The notes below the pieces were generated by a model. It saw nothing but the letters and a program-made list of their open reading frames with translations, did not search any database and was not told where the DNA came from. From NCBI GenBank assembly GCA_947095535.1, contig CAMUPU010000002.1, forward strand, positions 129,501-193,500: a stretch of 64,000 bases of DNA, given 5' to 3'. Shown here piece by piece: positions 1 through 11,606 of this stretch. A program made the translations under genes and the position numbers. The number at the start of each line of letters is the position of its first letter. The stretch's first letter is position 1. Origin of the DNA: Poecilobothrus nobilitatus (taxonomy: Eukaryota; Arthropoda; Insecta; Diptera; Dolichopodidae).

Positions 1-278
1 GATTTAACCCTCTTTGAGATATTTTTCGTCTTCGAAATCTACGTCTAACTGCACGATGAATTTCAGATACTATTTGTGCTTTTGACATTATTATTGAAGA
101 GTTAAACTGCTAATGTGAATTTGAATAAAATCAGTAAATATATATATATATATATATATACTGTTCTATACTATTGTATATATGTACTGATATATATATG
201 TAAATAATTTTTTAGCTATATTCTGAAAATTAAATATGGTAAAATTAAAAGATTTTTTTAATGCTGTAATTTAATAGT
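1..278. repeat. AT-rich flank with (TA)n microsatellite
   Basis: An uninterrupted TA dinucleotide run lies at about 138-160. The rest is AT-rich sequence with no coding signal that I can see. It lies just downstream of the 3' end of the polymerase pseudogene on the minus strand. Confidence 0.6.
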
Positions 279-2512
279 TTAATACAAAATTTTTACAATA
301 TACATATTAACAATAATTTTTTTAATTTTTTTCTTTTTGAAGCTATAAGGAACTGAAGTATAATCATCTGCAAAAACTCGTTTTCTGGATTTTATTCGAT
401 ATGACTTTATTTCAGGAACAGTGATGACTCTGTTATCGTATGTTCGGCGAATACTAGGAAATGTTATATTTATTTGTTGAAAGTTGTTTAATTTTTTAAC
501 TAATTGTTTCATAAAGCCAAAATTTATTTCTTATGAAGCGTTGTAATTTAAACGAATACCTTTCACTTTGCAAACAGTTTTTTCGCATTTGGAGTTGGTA
601 CTATATATTTTGTATGCATAGTTCTTTGCACCACCACTAACAAATTCTGTAATATAGCTTCCAATTTCATATTCTTCAAGCTCATCTGTCATATCTCCTA
701 TGAAAACTCCAGTTGGAGGGTTATATTCTCCTTCACGTGCTAAATATATTATTGAATCTGAATCGTAATACAAAACTCGTTCTTTTAAATTGTTTAAGTA
801 AGAATACAATTTTAAACGAGCTTGTGTGGTAGTGTAAGCAGCTATGCAAACGTTAAATGTTGATAATGATTCAGCTGTTTCTTCTTTGTATTCCCAATTT
901 ACCAAAACTGATTTTTCGTTTATTGGAGTTATTTGATTTACATTCTTCGAAGGATCAGTAAGAAGAGTAAATAATTCATAAGGCTCATTTATTATTTCAG
1001 TTTTTGATTGATTTTCTCTCTGTCCAAATTTACCCCAGAAAGAGTTTAACATTAACTTAGCTAATGATCTAAGTCCAGGATTTTTTTCTATATCGTTAAA
1101 CTGTAAATTTATGCCTTCTACTTTGGAAAATTTTTCTAAATATTTGCACTTTTCCTTTGGTGTTCTGCAAAAGCTAGGCCAGCCAGAAGCTTCTTGTTTA
1201 ATTTTAAGGAACTTGTTCATCATTTCTGTAAAAATTCCTTGTTGTGATGTAAGGGGATTAAATTGTTTAACAGTATACTCCCATACCTCGTATATTTCCA
1301 CAATTTTGTATCCCTGTTTAACAGCTTCTCTTACTTCATCTATAACCCACGTTCTTAAAATTGACCTACTACGATTGTCATGCGAGCAGTCATCATTATT
1401 CATTTCCAAACTACATGTTTTACAGCAGGAAAACATTAGCTTATTATTTTGATTTATAGGCAAAACCGGGTGATAGAGTTTTTCTGGGGGAAGTATCAAT
1501 GCCTTTATTAATCCTTCAGTATCATTTAAATTTAATTTATTGCATTCAATTTTTCCAACATGAACTTTTGGATGACCCACTGGAAATTTTCCATATTTAC
1601 ACACCCAAGGATATAGTGAGCATATATCTATATACATTATTTTTTCACCAGGCGCACATTTATAATATGTTCTTGTGTTTCCTGTTGTACCAGCATAAAA
1701 CGCATCACATGGTTTTAGTGATGTCAAACTTTCGTTCTCCAGTTTTGCGAAAAATTCTATGTATTCTTTTGATCTCATTTCGTTTCGAAATTCACACTCC
1801 CACTTTTCAATTACTTGATAACCTATAGAGCGTAATTTATTGGCTTTGGATAATGTAGCCTCATAACGTGTTTCATATTTTTTATCATTATCATTTTTGA
1901 AACATTTTGGCTGTTATTGCCAGCCATAAAACTCAAATATTTGTTTTGTGTCTGTGCAATATCCGTCAACACGAAGACCAAAAATTACTTTTTCTTTTCC
2001 GTTACCACTATGCTGAATTTTTATTTTTCTTTGTTTTTCTTTCCACATTAACCATTTTATGGCAATGATTGGCTGGTTTTCTGATAAGCGATATTCTTGT
2101 TTAGGTATAAGTCCAATTGTATACGGTTTTAAAAAATTCCTTCTAAAAACCAAATTACACGCTGAAGCAATTGTAGTGGCCTCTAAAAATGGCTCAACCT
2201 TACATTCTTCCAAAAATAGCTGTCTGAATTTAATACAGGCTGCTGACAAAATTTTTACGTCATTCATACAATATTCTACAAGTTCCTTTTGGAGATTAAA
2301 AGACTTGTTTTTATTTTCTTCATACCATTCAAGAAATTCTTTTCTTTCTGATGCACTCATTGAATTATAACAGTAATATTTCCGATCGGGTAACTTTCCA
2401 TTATAATTTATATTATTTTTACGATTAAACATATGAGGAAAATATCCTTTTTTTAAATTTATATCTAAATCAAATGCTTTCGGTAAACTAGATAACGGCA
2501 TTGGAAATTCTT
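279..2512 (-). pseudogene. Polinton/Maverick family B DNA polymerase (pPolB), copy 1, 5'-truncated
   Basis: C-terminal two thirds of a protein-primed type B DNA polymerase of the Polinton/Maverick kind, which would replicate the linear element from protein-capped ends. Read from 2512 down to 279 it stays in one frame, broken only by in-frame TAA codons at 1914-1916 and 531-533. Visible in order: the LPKAF and YFPHMF segment of the exonuclease region near 2430-2490; EYCMNDVKIL, an Exo III-like Y-x3-D motif; motif A YIDICSLYP near 1610-1640; the motif B region LMLNSFWGKFG near 1030-1060; motif C LYYDSDS near 750-770 (Ser where Thr is usual); and a C-terminal tail with TVPEIKSYR. The N-terminal part is missing because a LINE fragment abuts at about 2512. 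Loss of the WHG-type segment at FYG/PKCF accompanies the stop at 1914. The two later PolB copies in the window share its domain order but clearly differ in sequence. Confidence 0.88.
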
Positions 2513-3996
2513 AAAACACTCACTCTATATTGATAACTTAATATTACACTCTTCTTCTAAAAGTAGCAATCTTAATAAACCGCTTATTGAAGGCTTAAAA
2601 ATTATCGAAACTTGGTCAAAGGAGACTGGAGCAAAGATTTCTTATTCTAAATCTGAATTATTACATGTTTGTAGAAGAACTAAGACATGTGAAAGGCAGT
2701 CAATTTCTCTGCGTTCTGGTACTGTATTTAATAAAGACGTTGTACGTATTTTAGGTTTACATTTTAGAAAAAAACTTAATTGGGATTTTCATATGAAATG
2801 GATTGCTCAACAAGTTGACTCATGTAATAATTTACTCAAAATAATTACAAACAAAAGTGGTGGAGCTCACATGAATACAGATTTGCAAATTGCTAAAACC
2901 TTGGGGCAAAATTGACTACTGCATTACAATTTACGGTTTCAGTTCTAATAACATTCACATAAAAAAAATGCAAGCAAGCTTAAATAAAATTTTGCGCACC
3001 GCTCTTGGAGCTTTACGAACTACACCAATCGACGCTCTATTAGTGGAGAGTGGACCCTTGTTATTTATTGGCAGGAGAAACTTTCTAGCAGCGAAGTTAA
3101 TTACTAAAAATATACATTTTAAATATTTACCTATTTTTGATAAAATAAATTCTATCGCAAATATAACTTCAGTCAATAAAATTTCTTCCTCGTTAATGAA
3201 ATCTTTCTCAATTTTTGACGATTTTAAAATTCCTTTACCTGCTCCTAAAGGTAATCCCTCAGTTCTTCCTTTTTGGATGCTAAAAGAAAACTGTTTTTAC
3301 TAAATTTACCGAAAAATTTATTTCAAACATTTTTTACAACATTCTATTGTATTACTTCTTAAGACTGGTGTTCATAAACAAAGACAAACTAAATGGAACA
3401 CTTCCACAAGTTTCTTGAAATAACATTGGCCGACAATATATAATCCAGTTTTTAATATAAATTTAGAAAGACATAAATGCGTTATCTTAACCCGACTAAG
3501 ACTAGGTCATTGTCTCTTCAAGAAAGAATATATATTTCACAAAGATGAGCCTCCATATTGCAACAATTGCAATGCTGTTTTAAATGTAATGCATATTATC
3601 CAAGATTGTTCTCAATTTAATCAATTAAGAACATCATTGAATCTGGGCAACAACATATCCAATATACAACGCATCCAAATCAATCATCCAACTCGAATCT
3701 CTTTAAATGTTTAAATCTGACAAACACTAAAAACTTTTAACTTTTTAAAATTTTTAACAATGTTTTACTTAGTAATTTTTTTTTTTTTTTTGTTTTGTTT
3801 GTTTAAATTTTTTTTATAATAGATAACAAAATTTGTAATTTTTTCTTTCTCTTATATGTACTTGTAAATTTTATCTGTTAATATTTAATTAAATGTTTGT
3901 AGCGCTTTATGGTTTTAATTACCGCTGGCGCATTAATATAGGTTTTAATACATCAATGTATTGAAATTATGTTGTATAAATAAATAAATAAATAAT
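2513..3996 (+). pseudogene. I-clade non-LTR retrotransposon, 3' fragment (end of RT to C-terminal Zn motif)
   Basis: 5'-truncated LINE remnant on the plus strand. About 2525-2910 encodes the end of an RT (ETGAKISYSKSELL, then LGLHFRKKLNWDFHM, as downstream of the catalytic RT motifs in I and Jockey elements). The frame then shifts and 2890-3303 carries ALGALRTTPIDALLVESG. From 3440 to the stop at 3712-3714 comes LTRLRLGHCLFKKEY followed by PPYCNNC and a later His and Cys, the C-terminal cysteine motif common in RNase H-bearing I-clade elements. The 3' end is a (TAAA)n tail at 3976-3995, a usual 3' terminus for this group. At least two frameshifts separate the pieces. Its 5' junction falls inside the upstream polymerase pseudogene, so it either inserted there or was joined by rearrangement. 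Confidence 0.8.
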
Positions 3997-4436
3997 TGAA
4001 TGTTATTAAAAATTAAATATTTTTGATTTCTGTAAAAACAAAATATAAAGTAAAAAAAAAACCACGAAAGTTTCCTTTAAGTGGAACATTTGCAGAAGAA
4101 ACTACAGAATGCAAAAGCAGCTGTTACTTAAAAAGTGGCTTAACTTTTTTTCTTATGTTACTTATTTAGTTAATATTATATCTACCAGTGTCGCCAGTGA
4201 TCGAAATTCGAGCAAATGTCACCAAGCGCTTGACATTTTATCGGATTAAGTTTTCTTTTTCACGGAAGGTGGAATCTTCAATAGACACAATGAAAACCTA
4301 ACAAATTCAATATTAATCGCTGTAAAAAAACGTGATCCTAAAAACTAATTCAAAATGCATTCATAATTAAAATTTACCGTACATACTCATATAAATAATA
4401 ATTTGTTTTTAAAAACTATTAAACATATTTTATCAA
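3997..4436. other. No recognisable feature
   Basis: AT-rich sequence between the LINE tail and a repeat fragment. I see no coding signal or inverted repeat. A slightly GC-richer patch near 4180-4240 is not repeated elsewhere in the window as far as I can tell. Confidence 0.4.
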
Positions 4437-4966
4437 ACTTTGAAAAAGCCCTATTTTTAAACGCATATATCTTATGTTCTGCTTAAGATTTTTTCAATCT
4501 GAAAACCTCATTCGACAGGTATTTCTTTTAGCTTTGTAAATTAATATCAAAATTACACAAATTTTTTAAATTTGGTATTTAAATGTACCGTTATGTGAAA
4601 ACCAAATTTTGTATGATTTTCTACTTTCATAACTCCAGCACGCTTTTAGATAGAGGCTTGAAATTTTGAGGCAAGAAAGAACTTTTAGAATTAGTATAAG
4701 TTAGCTCAGAGAATTTTTTTGGACCACCCCCTGTTTATGAGCTATTAGGACTTAAAAATTGAAAATTTGCTATTTTTAAACACCTGTAACTTAGGCACCT
4801 GTAAAAATTTTTCTTTCATAAGACATGAAAATTAAAGGTTCAATAATATATTTTTACGTGTGTTAACGGTTTTTTTAGTTATAAAGGATTCCGGACTTAC
4901 GGCCCCTCAAAATTTCAAAAATGTACTATTTTCACGTTTTTTCTTATTACATGAAATTTTCAAATT
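4437..4966 (+). repeat. Subfamily-2 DINE-like repeat, internal fragment
   Basis: Closely matches the interior of the repeats at 21791-22622 and 31619-32377: the block starting AAAAGCCCTATTTTTAAACG, then ACCGTTATGTGAAAACCAAA, CACCTGTAACTTAGGCACC and a final TTCTTATTACATGAAATTTT. Neither end of the full repeat is present. Not coding. Confidence 0.75.
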
Positions 4967-6420
4967 TTTCGGTACCGAAAGTTTTATATTGAGAAAAATA
5001 AGCCGATTAAATATATAGATGAGTATAGGGATAACTAAAATTTAAATGCTTGTTTTAAGCCCACCCAAATAAATATTCAATCTATAATTATAATTTAGTA
5101 GTTTTCAGCCACACACTACGTATTATGACATTCCGCTAAGTTTTGAATACAAGTACATATTTAGATACGATTTTTCTATTAGAAAATCTACCTTAAGATA
5201 TAATAATAAAATAATAAATCTCATATAACATATTATGTTTCATAGTATTAACCCATAAATAACCTATAAATGTAAGTAACCTATAAAGTAACCTATAAAT
5301 GAAATTACAAATCATATTTAAAAATTGATCGTATGGTATTTTATCAATTTTCAATTTTTTTTTTTATATAGTAGGTTATGCCTGTGATATCCTATCTCCT
5401 TAGTTAATGGTCGTGATTTATTTAGAAGTTTATTCTTTATTTATCGGGACTGCTCCTTTGATCTCAGGCAGTAGAATTTTTATTGCGGCGTTATGTAATA
5501 TTGTGTTAATGTTCGTTTCGGTGTACTGAAGAGTGTATTTATGTATAGTATGCACTTAATTATATCTAATTTTTTTTATTAATGATGAATGATCGATGAT
5601 ATGATTTTTTTATTTATAGGTATATCATTATTATAAAAATAAGATAGAACTAAATGCATAATGATATATATAAAGATAATAAATTAAAAAAATAATAATC
5701 ATCTTTCGTTATATGCATTGAAAATATTATGATAAATGATATTGATAATTGATGTCAGTAAGGAAGTTATGTTTGGTTTTGTTTTTCTCTATTAAATTTT
5801 TTATATTTATGTATGTATGAGTGTTTGTATATTATTAATATTAGAAAATTTTGCTATTAAGTGTTCTATGCTATTGAAAAATTATTATTTTTTAATGTAA
5901 TTTATGAAACTCATATAGATTTGAGTACAGCAGTTTCCAACCAAAATTAAATTTTAAAGAATTTTAATTTTTAAATATTTTATTTTTTCGGTACTGAAAA
6001 ATATCCATACATACATACATATGTATGTTTAAAATCATGATTTTTTTGTTTTCTTTTAGAATTAAGAAATTTTGTATTTCATACGAATTTTTTGTAATTT
6101 AGATGTCACGGTAAAATATACGTAGATACACACTACAGCTACAGGACCCCTAGTTTACTTAAATTTTAGTATGTTTCAATTTCAAATAGTTTTTTTTTAG
6201 TTTTCTTTTTTAATTCTTATTACTATCCACTTTTTACAATTTCAATAGATTTTTGTATAATGTACATGTAGATGTGGGATAGCATGAATATTTTTTGTCA
6301 CGTGGTAAGTGGAACTACTTTTTATAATAGATAAGTATGGTTTGATTATAACTTCAATTTTGTTTATTGGAGGGCAAGTTTAGGATTACTTATTTTTTAA
6401 GCGAATCAAAGATTAAATAA
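4967..6420. other. AT-rich non-coding stretch
   Basis: No open frame or family match seen. It includes a local repeat of AACCTATAAATG-like units near 5265-5305 and a CATACATACATA microsatellite near 6008-6030. Confidence 0.4.
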
Positions 6421-6476
6421 AAGGAGGAAGAATACAGTTGCCCTTGTCAACTCTTAAACACCCATACGCAACTTTT
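6421..6476 (-). repeat. DINE-1-like element, isolated 3' terminus (reverse)
   Basis: The reverse complement reads as the 3' terminus of the window's main repeat: GGGTGTTTAAGAGTTGACAA, the hairpin arms, then TGTATTCTTCCTCC. Nothing of the element body continues into the flank, so this is a terminal scrap. Confidence 0.75.
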
Positions 6477-7285
6477 AACCCTATGCATATAGCATTTATA
6501 ATTGTTTTTAAATCAATATACATATATGTATATAGTTTATAATTACTTTATATAGTTACTTTTACTTGTATATAGTTACTTAAGCTATATCAAGCTTTGG
6601 TTCAATAATTGCAAGCTTTGTATTTTTTAATCTTATAAGTTATGTTATGCATATAAATATTAAAAGCACTATTAATGCATTTTAGTTATTAATTTAAAAG
6701 TCATAAAATTTATTTTTGTTTTTATAAATAAGTTTATTAAATAATATTACTTAATATTCATCAAAGATAAAAAAAAATATACGTATCTACATAACCAAAC
6801 AAAAATTTAATCTCTCTCAACCTAAATTCGAACAAATCACCTATCCAAAACTCTACCAACTTTACTACAAATTAACACTAAACATGTATTAATTGTATTT
6901 TTTACTTACTATAATCAAGGATTATATAAGTAGTATAATATGTCGCTTTACGAACAAAACTTTGTGCAAATGAAAACAGTTTTTTACTGAATTCTTATGT
7001 TGCTAAATTATTTTGTATCGCAACGTTTGATAAATAATTGAAATTAGAAACATGTTGCCAAAATTAAAATTTTCTAGGGAATAAAAATAATAAGGAATTT
7101 ATTTTGGTGGTATTATAAGATAATATACTATGTTGGTCTCTATTATGGCAGCCAACTATCAACAAACTTAGTATTGTGAAATGTAGTTGCAAAAAAAATT
7201 ATTTTTATTGTGAATATTGATGAATTTTCAACTGTGAGTTTAACTAATTTATTTTGACTTTTGTAAAATTTTCAAAATAAAAGTA
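6477..7285. other. AT-rich non-coding stretch
   Basis: Nothing recognisable beyond TATA-rich low-complexity runs. Terminal repeats for the Harbinger remnant that follows were looked for here and not identified. Confidence 0.4.
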
Positions 7286-8102
7286 TTGCTTACCTTTTGT
7301 AAGGTTGTTTTAATTGTATTAATTAAATTAACAAAAAAAAATAAAAGGGAATTAATGCCTTCAGCGTATTGGTATTTGGATTTAGACGACAGCTCAGAAG
7401 AGGTATCCGCAAGGCAGCTGAGTAAAATTAGGAGAAACATTAGAGAATTATCAGAATTAGATAACCAAAAGTAAGTAAAAATTGTTTTTTCTTAATTATG
7501 AAAATTAAAATACATGGCTTTCCGTAACTTGCTCAATGAAATCGAGCGCAAATTAAATCCCGCAAAAAACATTCGAAGTATAATTAAATTAGCATGTATA
7601 TTGAGATTTTTTGTTCACATTAGATTATTATAGTCATGGACGAGAAATATTGGAATAATTGGTTGTAAAATTTTTTACAAATAATTTTATTTAAATGAAT
7701 GTTACCATTATTTTAAGTAAAGGTGGATATCCTTTGGCAATATATCTTCTTACACGATATCGAAACGCTGAAAAAGGCCCATGGAGGCACGATTTAATAC
7801 AAAGTATGATAAGGCAAGAAATATAATTGAGCGTACAATTGGTGTATTGAAAAATAGATTTCGATGCCTTTTGGGAGCAAGAGAATTGCATTACACTCCA
7901 GAAAACGCGACAAGTTACAAATATATGTGCAGCGTTGCATAATATTTGTAGAAAATATGGTGTGGAAGACCATGAAATTGTGGAAGAAGATACATTTACA
8001 TTTACTGAAACATTTACTGAAACAGAAAATCTCAGTCAAAATAGAGATAGTAGATATACCGAAGTGAGCCGAATTTGCGAAAGAATATCTTCTATGTTAT
8101 GA
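7286..8102 (+). pseudogene. PIF/Harbinger (HARBI1-like) transposase remnant
   Basis: Decayed DDE transposase of the HARBI1/DDE_Tnp_4 type. About 7725-7780 reads YPLAIYLLTRYRNAEKGP, matching the GYPL..WLLTPY segment of HARBI1 proteins. After a frameshift comes ARNIIERTIGVLKNRFRCLL (about 7810-7875), the conserved region holding the catalytic Glu. After another shift comes ICAALHNICRKYG, running to a stop at 8100-8102. Upstream, 7286-7474 is an open frame ending EDNQK-like just before AAAAGTAAGT, a plausible splice donor, so it may be the first coding exon with an intron to about 7690. The N-terminal part of the catalytic core (the first Asp) is not visible. A PIF/Harbinger-like short element inserted at 47791-48456 shows that the superfamily has been active here. 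Confidence 0.75.
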
Positions 8103-8282
8103 AATTTAATTAGAAAAATATAAAGTAAAGAGTATGATGTTGTGTTTTTTTTATATTTTATTTAATTTCAGATGTATAAATAGGTTTAACGTAAATGACT
8201 GTTTTATAACCTCCGAGGGCTTCAATTCCTTTTGAATTGGAGTTAAGACCCGCATTATTTTTGGTTATAAAAAGATGAGAGT
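8103..8282. other. AT-rich spacer with a short hairpin
   Basis: Spacer between the transposase remnant and the perfect hairpin. It contains a small inverted repeat, CAATTC/GAATTG, near 8222-8240. Confidence 0.4.
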
Positions 8283-8330
8283 AATAGGATATATAGAGGA
8301 GATCCCTTCTTCTCCTCTATATATCCTATT
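8283..8330. repeat. Perfect 19-bp-stem hairpin
   Basis: The left arm at 8283-8301 (AATAGGATATATAGAGGAG) is exactly complementary to the right arm at 8312-8330, around a 10-base loop. There is no decay in either arm, in contrast to the diverged foldback that follows. Confidence 0.95.
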
Positions 8331-8715
8331 TAGAGTTTTGGATCAAATTTGGGATTTTTCTAGAAAATTTACTAATATGTATATGTGCGAGTACTGAATT
8401 GGGAATGGTTTTCGAGTTGTTTACAAAATCAGGGTTATATACTTTTTCCAAAATATGTATATAAGTAATATTCCTATTGTCAGGGAGTTTGGAAGGAATT
8501 TTAGAATTGAATTCAAAATCAGGATTATACACCTTTTACAAAATATTTTGGATTATATACATATTCTGGAAGAAACGTATAACCCTGGTTTTGTAACCAA
8601 CTCTAAAATTTTTCTTAATTCAGAAACTCGTGTATGCATATATCTAAATATTATGTTAAAGGCGTGTAATCTTGATTTTGAATTTAATTCTAAAATCCCT
8701 CCCAAAATCTCTGAG
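8331..8715. repeat. Imperfect foldback (long inverted repeat)
   Basis: The left half (about 8335-8532) read on the minus strand and the right half (about 8545-8715) read on the plus strand contain the same ~80 bp unit. The shared words are a TATACATATT.TGGAA block, then TATAACCCTG.TTTTGTAA, then AATTCA, and a second unit with TTGATTTTGAATT. Short frames on both strands therefore encode similar peptides. That comes from the inverted repetition and is not evidence of a gene. Confidence 0.7.
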
Positions 8716-9938
8716 GCCCTAACAATGAGATAAAAGTCCCATGGCACTTCTGGCTCATTGAAGTGCGTCAAAAGTCCCAATGGGGGTTTTACGTACACAT
8801 AGATTTTATGATATGCCAATATAGTTTCAAGTAGGTACATATTATTTCTCTTTTTGCTACAAAAATGTTGCTGAAAATTTATGTTACTTCAAAATAAATT
8901 ATTTTAATGTTCAAAGCGATAACATACCTATCTTTTTTTACACATCCATTAAGAAATTTTAACTATCTTTAAAAAAGTGTAAGGGAAGGGTATACCATGG
9001 AAACTCTTTTAAAATATATTAGTACTTTTTTTAAATAAATCATTAATATTATAAAAAAATGTTGACAAGATTTGCTATTGCATAACTAACTAGACACATA
9101 TTAAATATAGATCATTTTTACCAATACTAATGAATTTGTTTTTTGATTTATAGAATTTTACTATTATATTTTCATTCATTCACATTTATGATTTTTTTTG
9201 ATTTTTTTTCTGATGGTCCCTGATGGTTCTGATGGTATATAAACATACATAGATAATAAACAAATAAAATATTTTAGTATAGGGTCAGATAAAATTTTGT
9301 GTATGTATATGCATGATATTCTTTTTTAAATAGCTAATTAAAAAAAAATAATCGAAGAAAACAAATCGTACATGCTCATAAAATAACAATTTGCTTTTGA
9401 AAAAAATATATTTCATACATAATATAATTATAAAATATTAAAATGTTTATGGTCAATATTAGGTGTTTAAAAATATTTTATGACATCAATAATAAGAATT
9501 TACTGTTTTTCGGGATTTTTTTAAGTATACCTTCCTCTCGGTCTCGCTTAGTCGCTTCAATCTGAAAATTACGTAACCAAAATCAGTTATGTCTACCTAC
9601 CTAATTTAAAATTGAACAGTAAGCGTAGAAGTAAATTGAAATTCTATCTTGTTTTTTATATTTTTTTTATAAAAATTAATTGTAAATTAAAATATGACTA
9701 TAAAAAAAATTAAAAAAAACGAAAAATTTAATTTAAAATAAAATAATTTAAAATTAAATTAATATGAATTATTAAATAACTCATAACAATTTATAATCAC
9801 AACTGATTTTAATAATCATAACTTTATAATCATAACTGATTTCTTATACGTATCTCTCGCACCAAATAGTACAAAGAGGCAAAGGCGGAAGCAATTGAAA
9901 CCTCTAATTTTATGGGGTTATAAATATGTTACTGTTAT
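8716..9938. other. AT-rich non-coding stretch
   Basis: No gene or family match seen. It includes short simple repeats (TGATGGT units near 9210-9240) and long A/T runs. Confidence 0.4.
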
Positions 9939-11606
9939 ATGTTACTATCAAAAGTTTTATTCTGCAATTTACTTCAATATGATAAACATACAAGTTGTCT
10001 TGCAGACACAGATGATTCAATTGAGATAAATTCAGGCGATTTAAATTTTTCTGATGAAGCAGAGAAAGATTCAAAAGATACTGCAACTGAAATATCTTTA
10101 GAAACATTACAATTTCAAAATGAAGATATATTTGCAAATGCTTCATTTGAAAATAATAAAACAAATATTAACCTTACATCTATTCGTTATTTTGCAGGCT
10201 ATAAAAATATATTTTCCAATTAAATTTATAATTTGTAATGTCCATTTGCCTGGTGAAGAGAATATTAAGTTTGAGGAACTACAAAATTTAATTAAAAATT
10301 TCGATTGACCTTACTTTTTTTTGGATGATTTTAATTCTCACAACAAATTATGGGGTTCGAAAACTACACACAAAAGAGGAAAACTAATTGAAAAATTAAT
10401 TGACATTTATTCTTTAAATATCTTTAATAATGGTAATCCAACGCATTTTAGTTTCAGCTATGAAACCTTTAGCGCAATTCACGTTACTTTGGATACTCCT
10501 GCTTTACAAACTTTTGGATACACGTGCTTTACTTTTCTTGGGAGGTTGAAGAGAATTTTCATAGTAGTGATCATAATCCTATTATAATGGAAATTATAGG
10601 ATATAATAATCGTTTTGGTAGTAAGGATAAGTGGAACTTAAAAAAGGCTGACTGGGAGCTATTTCGAACCGAATTAAAATTAGTACAAAACAGTTTATAA
10701 ATCAACAGGAGTAATATATAACGTTATCTATTATTAGAGCTGCTCAGAAGTCAATCCCAACACAAAACTCTAATAGTTTAAACAGGAAAGTCCCATGGTG
10801 GAATGTAAATATTACGCAGGCAATCAGAAAACGTAAGTCGCGATTCAGCAAATACAAAGGTTCTCTAAAATTAGAGGGTTTTAAAAAATTTATTGCAAAA
10901 TATTAAGACCGAAAATTGATTAGACACTACAAAAAGCAATCTTGGAAAAATTTTGTACAAACAATAAATAGAAAAACCACAAATTCAGAAGTTTTTTATC
11001 AAATCCGAAAAATAAATGGAAAATCTAGAGGTAATGAAATAACATCCCTGTTAGAAACGGTGAAATGGTTACAGATAAAAGCAAAATATGTGAAAGCTTG
11101 TCCAACCATTTTTGGAAAATGTTAAATTCAGAAATATATGAAAGATATTTTTTTGCGGTATAAAATGAGGATAGAGCAAAAATCTTTGTCTTTTGCGTTC
11201 TCGTCTAATAAGATATACATATAATAAATGTTTTTCAATTGATGAACTTGAAAACGCATTGAAAGATTGCACAAGCAGCTCACCGGGGCATGATATGTTA
11301 CATTATGAAATGCTCAAACAATTAGATAGAAGCGGGAATCATACTGGACTTATATAACAAAAAATATCGGTAATGGGAGACTTCCCTGAAAATTGGAGAA
11401 AAGTTAGCATAATTCCTATCCAAAAAAATAATAAAGATTCGAAAAATGTCAACAACTATAGACGAATCTCTCTCTCTAGTTGTACATGTAAGGTATTAGA
11501 ACGGATGGTTAACAAAAGACTCTCTTAGATTTTAGAAAAAAAAAAATATTCTATCGATATACCAATCTGGATTTCGGAAAATGAGATCAACTCACGATAA
11601 TATTTT
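9939..11606 (+). pseudogene. I-clade LINE ORF2, 5' half (endonuclease, linker, start of RT)
   Basis: Plus-strand non-LTR element, part one. An acidic open segment lies at 9939-10223 and may be the end of ORF1 or the ORF2 leader. An APE-type endonuclease follows: ICNVHLPGEENIKFEELQN, then DDFNSHNKLWGSKTT (the GDFNAHN motif with G replaced by D), then NGNPTHFSFSYETFSAIHVT near 10430-10490. The linker has VPWWNVNITQAIRKRKSRF near 10790-10845. The start of the RT has ELENALKDCTSSSPGHDM near 11245-11300 and NNYRRISLSSCTCKVLERM near 11450-11510. Many frameshifts and stops. The frame is broken at about 11606 by a DINE-1-like insertion and resumes at 13153. The APE endonuclease plus RNase H combination points to the I clade. 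Confidence 0.8.

Noticed and set aside
8326..8840. Overlapping frames on both strands with similar peptides (YNPDF.. FNSK)
   Set aside because: Similarity on both strands comes from the inverted repeat, not from a protein family.
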